A stretch of 64,000 nucleotides of DNA, taken from IMG/VR virus record IMGVR_UViG_3300032157_000001, positions 1 to 64,000 of that record. The stretch is one strand, 5' to 3'. This document shows, piece by piece, positions 8,632-17,699 of this stretch. The notes under the pieces are model-generated. The model searched no databases and was not told where the DNA came from. It saw nothing but the letters and a program-made list of their open reading frames with translations. A program made the translations under genes and the position numbers. The first letter of the stretch is position 1. Every line of letters begins with the position of its first letter. Source of the DNA: a virus.

Positions 8632-9171
8632 ATGGCAAAGAAAAAAGAACAAAATATTGATCTCGATCAGGAAAGATTTGGTCACTTCATGAGTGACAAC
8701 AGCTTCGACTTTGATATTATGTTGGGTAGAAATTTTCTTGAGACCGATTCACCGTTTAAGGTGAAGTACTATCGTATTGATGTTTTGAAATCAAAAGTTG
8801 ACGATCTTTATGGTGAATCAAAACCAGAAGACAAAAAATTCTTCAGTACTGTTGAGTTCCACGTCATGCTTGACATTGACGATGGTGATACCACATATTT
8901 CGGTGATGACGGTATACCTAGAAACGATTCGGGGCCATTAACATTCGGTATCTATATTCAAGAAATTGAAGAGAAGAAGGCCGAGATTATGAGAGGCAGC
9001 TATGTATCATTTAACTTCTCAGGTGCCAAGGAAAGATTCTTCGAGATTGTAGAGGCTGACAATGTGAGCGATTTGACATCCAGAACAATTGGCGGTTATA
9101 AACCGTACTGGAAAAAAATTGTTGCTATTCCTGTGAAGGAGGACGTTATTCCTTTCAGAACAAATATCTAA
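8632..9171 (+). CDS. neck protein, T4 gp14-like
   Basis: 179 residues, acidic. The centre reads as a beta-barrel-like protein with a short F-N-F-S-G...F-F-E-I-V-E segment comparable to the gp14 region that ends in F-E-I-x-W. It starts directly after the gp13-like gene (stop and start separated by one base) and shares its late promoter. It overlaps the convergent gene at 9168 by 4 bases. A head-tail connector role is inferred from pairing and size (T4 gp14 is of similar length). Confidence 0.6.
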   Translation: MAKKKEQNIDLDQERFGHFMSDNSFDFDIMLGRNFLETDSPFKVKYYRIDVLKSKVDDLYGESKPEDKKFFSTVEFHVMLDIDDGDTTYFGDDGIPRNDSGPLTFGIYIQEIEEKKAEIMRGSYVSFNFSGAKERFFEIVEADNVSDLTSRTIGGYKPYWKKIVAIPVKEDVIPFRTNI

Positions 9172-9464
9172 TCATTTTTTACTAAATGATCTTGACGTAT
9201 TCTTTCTAACTGTTCAACAATGTAATCGTGTTGTTGTTCTGACCAAATATTTAAATCTTTAGCATACTTCACGTACATATCGACCGTGAACTCAAGGAAT
9301 TCTAAATCTTTTGGAGCTATTTTTTCTGAAAGAAGCTTTTGAATTTCACCTTCGAGTTTTATTCTTAGTGCTTCCTTAGTTTTTTTCTCTTGTCCTAATT
9401 TATGATAAAAATATGCACAGCCGCATGCTAAGAGTATAGCGCATACTGATAATATTATCACCAT
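9168..9464 (-). CDS. small membrane-anchored protein, unknown
   Basis: 98 residues: one N-terminal membrane helix (about 2-20) followed by a charged helical domain. No family is recognised. It is the most downstream gene of the leftward operon that contains thymidylate synthase and the RNA repair genes, starting 13 bases after the thymidylate synthase stop. Confidence 0.65.
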   Translation of the reverse strand: MVIILSVCAILLACGCAYFYHKLGQEKKTKEALRIKLEGEIQKLLSEKIAPKDLEFLEFTVDMYVKYAKDLNIWSEQQHDYIVEQLERIRQDHLVKND

Positions 9465-9477
9465 TTTCTCTCATCCA

Positions 9478-10656
9478 TTAAGTTAATAACGGTGCTTCAA
9501 TCTTACCCAACGATTCATAATTCTCAACCTTACAATCTTCCAACGTAAAGTCTGTGATGTTTTTCACATCAGGATTGATAACCAGTTTGGCGTTACTTTC
9601 AAACAACTCGTAACCGGATTGTCCATCAAGCAATGTTTGAAGTTTATCTTCAACTCTTGAGAGCCACTTTGTTGCTGCATCGATGTGTGCATTGTATAAG
9701 TGACAGTCAACCATTTCACACGAAAGAATCATTGGTAGCATATTCACACACTGTGCAATCATCGACAAAAACAAAGCATATGATGCAATGTTATAGGGAT
9801 TGCCCAAGAAGAAATCATTTGATCTGATATTGACCAGTACTGAGATGTACCTACGGGGAACACCGAGTGCATCCAATCTTGTATGGATGTCCGTTAATGT
9901 TTCGTTTGTTATTTCAAGTTTGCGTTTTCCGAATTTATAGAACACAAATCTTTCAGCAAGCTCTTGTAATTCGGGTGTCATCAAATTATTATCCACAGCA
10001 TATTTGACACGCTTGTTCAAATCAATTGGCTGAGTGTAGAACTGCATGTAGTTGTGACATGATGGGAGACCAACATTACCGTCCTTAATGTCTGCGGGGT
10101 TGTGGGCAGTGATGATCATTCTACGATCATCCGGGTCTGATTTCAGTTTTGAAATTACATCATTCAATTGATCAACCTTACCACCGAAAGCTCTCCACTG
10201 ACGACCATAAACAATGTCAAGATCGCCGAATGTGTATTCTATATCCTGCACCCAATTTCTTCCGTCAGCAAGTTGACCTCTTTTAATCAAGTCAATTTTG
10301 TGACCAACTTTTACTTGTTCAATGAATTCGGCTTTCTCCATTACGGGAGCACCAAGGGGAACATACTTCTCATTATACCAACGGAAGGCATCATCATTCC
10401 AGATGTTGCATTTGTTGTCAACAAGAAACTTTATGTTTGTGTTACCGGCAATAAACCAAAGTAACTCAACGTAGATGTTCTTGAAAGAAGTCTGTTTGAT
10501 ATTCATGAGCGGGAATTCCGCTCTGAGGTCGACTTTCATTTTTTCTGAAAATCTGCTTCGTGCATCTCCAACACGGGTCTTTACTTCCTTGTCTGGATTT
10601 GTGAGTAATTCGGTAAGAGTTTCGTAGTATTGGAGTTGATACGGCTTAATTGTCAT
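9478..10656 (-). CDS. thyA: thymidylate synthase with an unusual insertion
   Basis: Makes dTMP from dUMP using methylene-tetrahydrofolate, supplying nucleotides for phage DNA. The 392 residues carry Y-G-R-Q-W-R (150-155), the nucleophile in L-P-S-C-H-N (C200), R-S-N-D-F-F-L-G-N-P-Y-N-I-A-S-Y-A (278-294) and a D-C-H-L-Y-N-A-H-I phosphate/dUMP-binding motif. Asn289, which selects the uracil ring, is kept; dCMP hydroxymethylases have Asp there, so this is not a base-modifying homologue. Between C200 and R278 there are about 58 more residues than in Escherichia coli ThyA. The start overlaps the preceding gene by 11 bases. Confidence 0.95.
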   Translation of the reverse strand: MTIKPYQLQYYETLTELLTNPDKEVKTRVGDARSRFSEKMKVDLRAEFPLMNIKQTSFKNIYVELLWFIAGNTNIKFLVDNKCNIWNDDAFRWYNEKYVPLGAPVMEKAEFIEQVKVGHKIDLIKRGQLADGRNWVQDIEYTFGDLDIVYGRQWRAFGGKVDQLNDVISKLKSDPDDRRMIITAHNPADIKDGNVGLPSCHNYMQFYTQPIDLNKRVKYAVDNNLMTPELQELAERFVFYKFGKRKLEITNETLTDIHTRLDALGVPRRYISVLVNIRSNDFFLGNPYNIASYALFLSMIAQCVNMLPMILSCEMVDCHLYNAHIDAATKWLSRVEDKLQTLLDGQSGYELFESNAKLVINPDVKNITDFTLEDCKVENYESLGKIEAPLLT

Positions 10657-11905
10657 AAAGTTGCTTTCGGATTGCGATAAGTTTATCGTTCAGATATTGA
10701 AAATCTGATTCGTCCGGCAAGCTACTATTTTTATACAATTCTTCCAAGGAATTAGCAATATTTTCAGCGTAAGCCATCGCTACGTCATATTCGACGTTTC
10801 CAAGCTTTATATCCATCAGGAATTGACGATCTTCAGTCCGTTTGAGGATTATACCCTTTCCTTCTGCGATCTCCCTAGCCACGCTCAGGAGCCTTACACA
10901 GTGGGATATGTTTTTGGTGTCATAATCCTGCTTAAGGTTGTTATTATGTCGTTCAGGGTTCCGTTTTTCGACCCAATCCCAATATTCCCGGTATTCTCTA
11001 CAATGTTGGACATAACCGTCCTTGTTGTATGTGAAATATCCAATAAATTCTATGTCGGGAGAAAATGTTGATCCTCTCCTATTGAGACCAACCATCGGTA
11101 AATCCATCCAATTTTTAGGTATTGATGACAACCGGATTTCATTGGAATTTTCCATTTCAATACCTTTGAATCCGTAACCCATTGGAAACCCATAGCTTCT
11201 TCGTTCCTCCTTTATGTTTTCAATGCTTATATCATCCATTCGTTGATCACCAAATAACATATGTGATGTCCTGTCGTAGTATAATGCATAACTATCCTTT
11301 GCATTAGTTAATGCAACGACACCACAAAATTTTTGATCGTACCCATTTTTACTTAGAAACGATCCAAGGCTTTTTGTTTGACCATCTACCATAGCATAGC
11401 AAAAATCAATTGGTGTTTTGCGCTCCGGCTCAACGGGATTAACGATCTTTTTATTCAGACCACGAGCTTTCTTTATTTGGGTTGTTGCGTAGTCTCCAAA
11501 TGTTTTAAAACATTTTTTTGAGAGAATTTTATTGATGTCGATTTCATCGATCAGGTGACTATTATGATTCCATCCAATTACATTATCCATATTTTGATAT
11601 GCAGCAAGCATTTCAAGAACGTTTGGATTTCCTACAGAGAGTAATTCAATAAATTTACCAACCTCCATGTAGGTGATGTCTTGATCAGTTGGTTTTGATT
11701 TTTCGACAACATGATTGTAACTATGATCAGCGCGATGGTGTAATGAATAGAAATCTTCTTTTGTTAAATGATAGATTCCATACACATCACGATCTGACTT
11801 GGGGGTGTGCAGGTTGAAGGCGTATGACCCAATAATAACCTCAGCCAACACTAAATTATTGGCCTTGATGAACTCTTGGGTGTATTTTTCCTTTAAATAG
11901 GGCAT
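10646..11905 (-). CDS. RlaP-like (PF10127-type) nucleotidyltransferase
   Basis: 419 residues. The N-terminus has the polymerase-beta-type signature G-S-Y-A-F (26-30) followed by S-D-R-D-V-Y-G-I (37-44), with a further acidic position near D75. This is the pattern of the RlaP group of predicted nucleotidyltransferases, named for linkage to RNA ligases. Here it is three genes downstream of a Pnkp-type RNA repair enzyme, which fits a role in RNA end repair, for example adding nucleotides to a damaged tRNA end. The substrate is not shown by the sequence. Confidence 0.78.
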   Translation of the reverse strand: MPYLKEKYTQEFIKANNLVLAEVIIGSYAFNLHTPKSDRDVYGIYHLTKEDFYSLHHRADHSYNHVVEKSKPTDQDITYMEVGKFIELLSVGNPNVLEMLAAYQNMDNVIGWNHNSHLIDEIDINKILSKKCFKTFGDYATTQIKKARGLNKKIVNPVEPERKTPIDFCYAMVDGQTKSLGSFLSKNGYDQKFCGVVALTNAKDSYALYYDRTSHMLFGDQRMDDISIENIKEERRSYGFPMGYGFKGIEMENSNEIRLSSIPKNWMDLPMVGLNRRGSTFSPDIEFIGYFTYNKDGYVQHCREYREYWDWVEKRNPERHNNNLKQDYDTKNISHCVRLLSVAREIAEGKGIILKRTEDRQFLMDIKLGNVEYDVAMAYAENIANSLEELYKNSSLPDESDFQYLNDKLIAIRKQLYDN

Positions 11906-11906
11906 A

Positions 11907-12299
11907 TTAGCTTTTTCTTATCAACATAACCTTGTCACTTACCTTATACGCAAGAACGGCTTCTTGGTTGTAGTGTGTGATGGTAAATTTGATGATTTTT
12001 TTAATGATCTTTTTTGAACATTTTACACGCACAGGAATGACTTTGTCCCTGTATAATTTCTCCTGTGAATCGTCTATCCATTCGCCCTTGGCGGTTTTCA
12101 TGATAGTTAGTCCACCAGCAAGAGATTTCACATACGCATCCCATTTTTTGTGATGATCATATGAGAATGGTTGTTCATTTCCAGAGGCTGGAACAAAAAT
12201 TTCCCACATTTTATCCTCTTTCTTAGCTTCATTTTTTGAGGCAACTAAACTACCAACAATTATGAAAAAAATTATTAAAATAACAACTACTGCAGTCAT
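11907..12299 (-). CDS. single-pass membrane protein, unknown
   Basis: 130 residues with an N-terminal membrane helix (about 3-22), then a basic, beta-rich soluble part with no recognised motif. The start overlaps the previous stop by ATGA, and the next gene starts after one base, so it is translated within the RNA repair operon. Its role is unknown. Confidence 0.65.
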   Translation of the reverse strand: MTAVVVILIIFFIIVGSLVASKNEAKKEDKMWEIFVPASGNEQPFSYDHHKKWDAYVKSLAGGLTIMKTAKGEWIDDSQEKLYRDKVIPVRVKCSKKIIKKIIKFTITHYNQEAVLAYKVSDKVMLIRKS

Positions 12300-12682
12300 G
12301 ATTTTTTCTTGATTATAGTTTTTAATTCATTTTCATATGCGACTTTTTCGCCATATGCTCTTTCGGCTTCGGGACTATTGAAAAGTTCACCAATGATGTT
12401 ACCTTTCCATCTTATGTTACTTTTGTATTCATCAACTTTTTCCACCATTCCACAATCATACAAAGCCTTGATCTCTGACTCAAATCGGAGTATGGGCCTA
12501 AAAGGTAATAACTCTCCATTGAATCTGGTTATTAATGTTCTGAAAAAATGTGCCAAGCTTATGTCGGGAGCATTTCTCCATATCCGAAAATGCCATATAC
12601 AATTACTCACATGTTGATGTGACATATGTTCATGTGAAACAACCTCACCAGAAAATGTCGTCTGTGTTATAGGTTTTTTCAT
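12296..12682 (-). CDS. hypothetical protein
   Basis: 128 residues, soluble, with a His-rich N-terminus (residues 17-31) and W and R residues in the first half. It could be a small winged-helix-like fold, but no family is recognised. It is linked to Pnkp by an ATGA overlap and to the membrane protein gene downstream in the same way. Confidence 0.65.
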   Translation of the reverse strand: MKKPITQTTFSGEVVSHEHMSHQHVSNCIWHFRIWRNAPDISLAHFFRTLITRFNGELLPFRPILRFESEIKALYDCGMVEKVDEYKSNIRWKGNIIGELFNSPEAERAYGEKVAYENELKTIIKKKS

Positions 12683-15390
12683 AACCTTGGATCAAGTTGC
12701 TTTTCTTTCTCTACTTCGATGATCATTTGTGCGAGCAATTGCTTGTATTCTTCATTATCGGTCGTTATTTTATTGTACGGTGTTCTGAGCATTTTCATCC
12801 CCAACTCGAATTCCTTTATTGAAGTCTGCAACTTTTTCTTAACACCCTTCTTCTTTATAAGCTTGTCGAATTTCTTTTCAAACTTATAGTTGTGTCCATA
12901 AACAATTGTTAGATAGTCTTCGTTTCTCACTTTGATATATGGAGCAATCCCCGGAGTGTACACCTTCTCTGGTTTGATAACAATACCCTCCATTCCCATC
13001 CTTCTGGTAATATGATCATAGAAGTTGTTGGACGTATTTAACGACTTACCAGCACCAGCCACATTGTTAAGTGATACGTGATAATCGTTTTCAGCTAGTT
13101 CATGTGACTTGAAATTCTTAAGTCTCTCATCCTCATCAAAATTAAGAACAGCAAATGGACGATCAGACACCATACGATACATGGCGATGTTACTTTCATT
13201 TTCAAAAAGAAACTCACTGTCATCATCCAATACAACTTTTAATATTGCGAATGGCTGAATATCAACTGCAGCAGATTCACTACCATGAAGTTCAAGCTGT
13301 GATTTGAAGTTGTTTGAGTACTTCATTTCTTCAGACAGACTCAAATGATTATAGTCATACAAATTCCGGAAGGTTCTTTCCTTGGTGTGTCCATACTTCT
13401 CGGTAAGAGCATCTTTCTTTTCATTCTTACGATCTTCCAAGTATTGTTGATAATCCTCTCTCTTTTTGAATGATTCGAGTATGTTTTCAAATCCATGCTC
13501 TTCAAGTAGTTTGGATTCACTCTCAACAGCAAGTGATACTGGTCTAAAGTGATTATCAATCAGTCCACCACCAATCAAATTCCAAGGTAAAATTTCCGCA
13601 TCCAAAATGATCAACTTGACGTTTTTGTTTACGAACACTTTAGGAAAAATGCGTTCAGCCAAATTAGCAATTACCGGACGCAACAATTCCATCACACTAT
13701 CCTTTACTCGGTAACCGTTTCTTGTTACCACATAAGATTGTGCAACGTCTTTGAAAAGATAAACGTTTCCGCGACTACCCATGTACTTCGGCTGCATGAT
13801 CAGACTCTTAACACCAGCATTTTTATAATACATGATCGCTTGGTTGAGCGATTCAAGAGTGTTATTCCCAACATCTTTGTCGGCAGGTGCCATCGTACCA
13901 GAAATAAAATTTACCTTTTCAAGACAAAGAAATTTAATGCGAGTCTGTTCTTTTGGTTCAAGTTCGCTCAGATCAAATCTTTTTTTTTCGATGAAAAGAG
14001 GAAATATTTCGCCAGTACTTTCACGTCTTGATTTCACCGACTTGAATCTTGGCTGACCTGAAATTGGTATTTCAATGGAAGTTAATTTACCACCTGCAAC
14101 ACAACCAGTATCAATCATAAACTTGTTGTTAAATTGAACAACATTCGGTAACATGACGTGTCCGACGATATGATATGGATTGTTGTAGCGTGACTCTTCT
14201 TTCATGAAGGCCATTTCCTTTTCTGCATTGGTTGTGAATTCTTCTTCTGTGTTGAACTCTCTTCTTCTTGCGAATCTGAAATTTCGTTGGTGTTTCAAAC
14301 AATGTCCTCTAACCTTACCCAAATACTCTATCTTGCAAGGAGCATGTGTTGCAATGAATCTATCCGTTGCATAGAAATCTTTTGATAGATCAAACAATTC
14401 AAAGAATTTCTCCTTAAGCTCAGGGTCGGCGTTAAATATGTCAACACTTTGAATGAAGCTTTTAATGAATTCTTCGCCCAATTCAGTGTATGGTTTTACC
14501 CCTTTCAAATAATTGAATACAAAATTCTCGTGATTTCCACGAACAAGGAATGCTTCGCCACTCTTCACCAAATAGTGAACAAAGTTAATCACTTCAGGGA
14601 TTTGATCGCCCTTATCAACCAAATCACCGATAAAGATAATCTTGGTATTTTGCAGGTTTGTCCGCACAGAGTTATCGTCTGTGTGAAATGTATAGCCGTG
14701 TTCCAACAACAACTCCATCAATTCATCATAACATCCGTGGACATCTCCGATGATAATGTAATTGCTATTTGGATTAAGAAAATGCTCACTAAATTTTTGA
14801 AAATTTTCAATTTCGATTACAATCTCAGAGAAGTTGATCGACTTAACTTTAGATTGGTTTGGGTATTCTTTTTTCGACAATTCGAAAAGTTTGTCTTTGA
14901 ATCTTCTGATTGAGTCGGACACTGCTTTTGTACGTGAGTGTTCTCCACCAAGATGTTTGAAGTAATCATCACGATTCTTGTAGTCGAAAACAATCAATTG
15001 CAGACTGTAGTTTGCATCGTTCGTAATCTGTGCGACTTCCTTGCGGAAATTTTCAGACATACCGGTTGTATCAACGATAATAAAGTCAGCGTTGACGGGA
15101 TATGACAGTACTGCAGCAAGTTTGGTTTTCAACATTGTGAAGGCTTGCTCACTAACAAAGTCCATATTTTTATCATCTTTCTCATCTACCATGCTGTTAT
15201 AATTAACACCAAGCATGTCACGGCGGAAATGATCTGACGATAGATGTTGAATATTCAGAGTCTTATAAATGTGGCGATTTTGTCGTTGTAATTGGGGAAT
15301 AAGTACCTTTTCGGCAAAGTAAGTTTTACCACATTCGCTAGGGCCAACGAACATTATTACGGTCTGTGGTTTAATTTTTATAGTATCCAT
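12679..15390 (-). CDS. pnkp: Pnkp: RNA 5'-kinase, phosphatase and ligase
   Basis: A 903-residue RNA repair enzyme with the module order of bacterial Pnkp (Clostridium thermocellum enzyme, 870 residues). The kinase module has a P-loop G-P-S-E-C-G-K-T (16-23). The metallophosphatase module has G-D-V-H-G (215-219), G-D-L-V-D-K-G (255-261), R-G-N-H-E (284-288) and a V-G-H near 410. The ligase module has K-Y-M-G-S-R-G with the predicted adenylated Lys535, D-A-E-I (597-600), E-G-I-V-I-K-P (801-807) and I-K-V-R-N (819-823). It heals and seals cut RNA ends; in bacteria the ligase needs Hen1, which is encoded upstream in this operon. The ATG at 15390 is chosen over one 96 bases earlier because it matches the family start and leaves the zinc-ribbon gene intact. 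Confidence 0.93.
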   Translation of the reverse strand: MDTIKIKPQTVIMFVGPSECGKTYFAEKVLIPQLQRQNRHIYKTLNIQHLSSDHFRRDMLGVNYNSMVDEKDDKNMDFVSEQAFTMLKTKLAAVLSYPVNADFIIVDTTGMSENFRKEVAQITNDANYSLQLIVFDYKNRDDYFKHLGGEHSRTKAVSDSIRRFKDKLFELSKKEYPNQSKVKSINFSEIVIEIENFQKFSEHFLNPNSNYIIIGDVHGCYDELMELLLEHGYTFHTDDNSVRTNLQNTKIIFIGDLVDKGDQIPEVINFVHYLVKSGEAFLVRGNHENFVFNYLKGVKPYTELGEEFIKSFIQSVDIFNADPELKEKFFELFDLSKDFYATDRFIATHAPCKIEYLGKVRGHCLKHQRNFRFARRREFNTEEEFTTNAEKEMAFMKEESRYNNPYHIVGHVMLPNVVQFNNKFMIDTGCVAGGKLTSIEIPISGQPRFKSVKSRRESTGEIFPLFIEKKRFDLSELEPKEQTRIKFLCLEKVNFISGTMAPADKDVGNNTLESLNQAIMYYKNAGVKSLIMQPKYMGSRGNVYLFKDVAQSYVVTRNGYRVKDSVMELLRPVIANLAERIFPKVFVNKNVKLIILDAEILPWNLIGGGLIDNHFRPVSLAVESESKLLEEHGFENILESFKKREDYQQYLEDRKNEKKDALTEKYGHTKERTFRNLYDYNHLSLSEEMKYSNNFKSQLELHGSESAAVDIQPFAILKVVLDDDSEFLFENESNIAMYRMVSDRPFAVLNFDEDERLKNFKSHELAENDYHVSLNNVAGAGKSLNTSNNFYDHITRRMGMEGIVIKPEKVYTPGIAPYIKVRNEDYLTIVYGHNYKFEKKFDKLIKKKGVKKKLQTSIKEFELGMKMLRTPYNKITTDNEEYKQLLAQMIIEVEKEKQLDPRL

Positions 15391-15409
15391 ATTATGTCTT
15401 GTACGTAAA

Positions 15410-15628
15410 TTATTGTTGCGGGGTTGTAACTTTAGCCAATTTTGAACAAAAAATTTTGCTTGCCAGACCACAAGTCTGACAAACATACATCCATTTCACG
15501 TAATACTGTGGGGTAAAAAGCCTTTTGGTGTTTCTTGGTGCTTCCATTTGAACAACACTGCCTTTACAGTCTCCACAAATTACGTCTGCCGGTTCAAACT
15601 CTGGTGATTGCAGTGGCGTTTCATCCAT
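15410..15628 (-). CDS. small zinc-ribbon protein
   Basis: 72 residues with two C-x-x-C pairs (C-G-D-C and C-Q-T-C) spaced as in a zinc ribbon. The ATG at 15628 overlaps the preceding gene by 8 bases; longer in-frame starts back to 15691 would overlap more. It lies 19 bases before Pnkp. It may bind nucleic acid or bridge proteins in the repair pathway, but no family is recognised. Confidence 0.65.
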   Translation of the reverse strand: MDETPLQSPEFEPADVICGDCKGSVVQMEAPRNTKRLFTPQYYVKWMYVCQTCGLASKIFCSKLAKVTTPQQ

Positions 15629-15896
15629 AAAGAAATTCCTCATTTTTATCGACAACCTGTTTGCAAAGCTTATAAAGTTGGTCATCTTCAAGTATGATAA
15701 ATTTGTAGTAAGAATTTGTCGTGCTCATTTGAGCATGAATACCACAACTCTGATCAATAAATGAGGAAATATATTGCAACCTGAGTTTTGCTTCTGCAGG
15801 TGTCATATGCCCCTCACCAACTTCAATCAATAGGTTCCTTAGATACCATTGAATTTGTGGTTCAATTATTTCTGATGGTATTTTTTGTGGTTCCAT
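15621..15896 (-). CDS. hypothetical protein
   Basis: 91 residues, helical, acidic, with no recognised motif. The start overlaps the end of the Mesh1-like gene by 35 bases and the end overlaps the zinc-ribbon start, so it is embedded in the repair operon. Its function is unknown. Confidence 0.6.
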   Translation of the reverse strand: MEPQKIPSEIIEPQIQWYLRNLLIEVGEGHMTPAEAKLRLQYISSFIDQSCGIHAQMSTTNSYYKFIILEDDQLYKLCKQVVDKNEEFLYG

Positions 15897-16407
15897 TTAT
15901 TTTCTTATCAATCAGTTTAATCAACTTCTTATGCGTCTTGGTTAGCTTCCTCTTTTTCAACTCACGAATGATGTAGTTTGTTTCAATAATTTTGTGAGTG
16001 TGTTTATTTGGATCAACATCTTCAAGATTATCAAGTCTGTCTGCAAGCTTTATGCGAAGTGCATAGGAACTCATTTTTCTCATCTTCTCAGCAAGATACA
16101 CAGCCTTTCCCACTCTCTTTACTTCAACAGGGTCTGATGTTAATTCCCCAACAAGAGATGATACAGAATGACCGAATTCCTTTGCAATTTCTTCCAGAGT
16201 AACTTCACAATCTTCTACAACATCATGTAGAACGCAAGCTATTGCGATAAGCGGAAAATTATTTGACTTTTTGATTTTACCTAAAGTGATAAGAACAGAA
16301 AGAGGATGAAGAATATAAGGTCTTCCATCATCTTTCCGGCGTTGTCCTTTGTGTTTCTCTGTAGCAAACAAAATTGCTTTCTCCAATAAATCAGAATTTA
16401 CTTTCAT
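15862..16407 (-). CDS. Mesh1-like HD-domain (p)ppGpp hydrolase
   Basis: 181 residues, the size of a stand-alone small alarmone hydrolase. HD-family residues are in place: K-H-K-G-Q-R-R-K-D-D-G-R-P-Y-I-L-H-P (18-35, H34), L-H-D-V-V-E-D (60-66, H61/D62 and E65/D66) and K-L-A-D-R-L-D-N-L (120-128, D123). This wording is that of the RelA/SpoT hydrolase domain and its Mesh1 relatives, which remove the 3'-pyrophosphate of (p)ppGpp. There is no synthetase domain. Its ATG overlaps the Hen1 stop by 4 bases. In a phage it would lower host alarmone levels. The exact nucleotide substrate is inferred. Confidence 0.88.
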   Translation of the reverse strand: MKVNSDLLEKAILFATEKHKGQRRKDDGRPYILHPLSVLITLGKIKKSNNFPLIAIACVLHDVVEDCEVTLEEIAKEFGHSVSSLVGELTSDPVEVKRVGKAVYLAEKMRKMSSYALRIKLADRLDNLEDVDPNKHTHKIIETNYIIRELKKRKLTKTHKKLIKLIDKKINGTTKNTIRNN

Positions 16408-17699
16408 CGCTTTGTAAAAATAACCGCTTGTGAAACATGAATACCATTTACACTGTCACCAACACCATGAAATTCGAACCCATATTTTTTGGCAATACCG
16501 TATTTACCAACAAAATCGATGACAAAATTTTTGAAATCGATCTCATTAAATTCAAATTTGTGATCAGCGTGTCTAAATCCTTGCAGGGCATAGAACTTAT
16601 TAAAGTCAGAGTTTGGTGTTGTGATTACAATTCTCTGAGCTTCTCCAATTTTGAAAAGACTTGCCATGAATTCTTCCACAGCATCAAATTCAAGGTGTTC
16701 TATTACTTCTGAACACACAACATCAAACGGATGTGTTTCATCTACAGAATTAATAAACGTATCAATTGAGTCATATATCGTTACGTTCTCGACACACTTT
16801 CTCTTGATGGTTTTTGCCAGCCCTTCGCGAACTTCGGGATCAATATCAATTGCATGAACATGTGCCACTTTCTTTGAGAAAGGTATTGTATATCGTCCTT
16901 CACCACATCCAACGTCAACGATGTTGAACATGAACTTAAGATTATCGTTTACAAATTGAATTCTCTGCTCGTGTGTGTCTCCGGGTTTGAAGACAATTTT
17001 TTGACGACTGCTCATCTCAAGATCAGTTTTATACTGCTTGAATAACGATGGCTTTTCATTGATTACACGAAGTTTAAACAGGTATCTGATGTAGTATTCT
17101 ACATCAAGATTGTTCATTACCTTCATGAATCTATCCACCAAACCTTCTTCGATGAAAAGATATTCATTATCGTTGATAAGTATTAAAAAGACTGAAAGCA
17201 ACGACAAATAATTGATCATGTCGTGCATTGTACGCTTCGTCTTTATTGTCAAACGATACTCATGGCCAACCAACTGCTCATAGGTCATTTCGATCCCCGG
17301 TATTGATTTGGCGAAAAACTCCAAGTATTTCGGGATACCCACGTGCACCATATTAACGGTCACGGTGTGCTCATAACCAGCAACATCTCGTGAACATTCT
17401 TTATAGCGATTGTTTTCAAGATGACCCAACAATTCTTTTATTGAATTGAAGATGAACATCGATGAATTGTATCGTGTTGGATTCAAGTACTCATACTCTT
17501 CGTCGGGGTGTGATTTGTATGACACTTCATCATCACCATCTCTGAAATAAATCACAAAAGTTTGTGGGTCTGACTTGGAATAAAATCCAAACAGATTACC
17601 GAACCGCAATGATTTTACAACCAGCGGTGTGGTTTCCGGATTCTTTTGGAGAATGTAGGACAGATCAGGATTTTCAGACTTTAATAAAATTAGTGACAT
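16404..17699 (-). CDS. hen1: Hen1 RNA 3'-terminal 2'-O-methyltransferase, bacterial type
   Basis: 431 residues. The N-terminal half (1-240) resembles the bacterial Hen1 ligase-activating domain (family-like start, L-N-P-T-R-Y-N-S-S-M-F near 72-82). The C-terminal half is a class I methyltransferase with D-V-G-C-G-E-G-R-Y (262-270), the metal motif E-V-I-E-H (E331, E334, H335), T-T-P-N-S-D-F-N (360-367) and R-H-A-D-H-K-F-E-F (376-384). In bacteria Hen1 methylates the 2'-OH at the break before Pnkp seals it, so the same site cannot be cut again. The ATG at 17699 fits the family start. The gene lies three genes upstream of Pnkp. Confidence 0.93.
   Translation of the reverse strand: MSLILLKSENPDLSYILQKNPETTPLVVKSLRFGNLFGFYSKSDPQTFVIYFRDGDDEVSYKSHPDEEYEYLNPTRYNSSMFIFNSIKELLGHLENNRYKECSRDVAGYEHTVTVNMVHVGIPKYLEFFAKSIPGIEMTYEQLVGHEYRLTIKTKRTMHDMINYLSLLSVFLILINDNEYLFIEEGLVDRFMKVMNNLDVEYYIRYLFKLRVINEKPSLFKQYKTDLEMSSRQKIVFKPGDTHEQRIQFVNDNLKFMFNIVDVGCGEGRYTIPFSKKVAHVHAIDIDPEVREGLAKTIKRKCVENVTIYDSIDTFINSVDETHPFDVVCSEVIEHLEFDAVEEFMASLFKIGEAQRIVITTPNSDFNKFYALQGFRHADHKFEFNEIDFKNFVIDFVGKYGIAKKYGFEFHGVGDSVNGIHVSQAVIFTKR

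Noticed and set aside
9478-10656. dCMP hydroxymethylase
   Set aside because: Asn289 (dUMP-selecting) is retained; the hydroxymethylase subfamily has Asp at this position.
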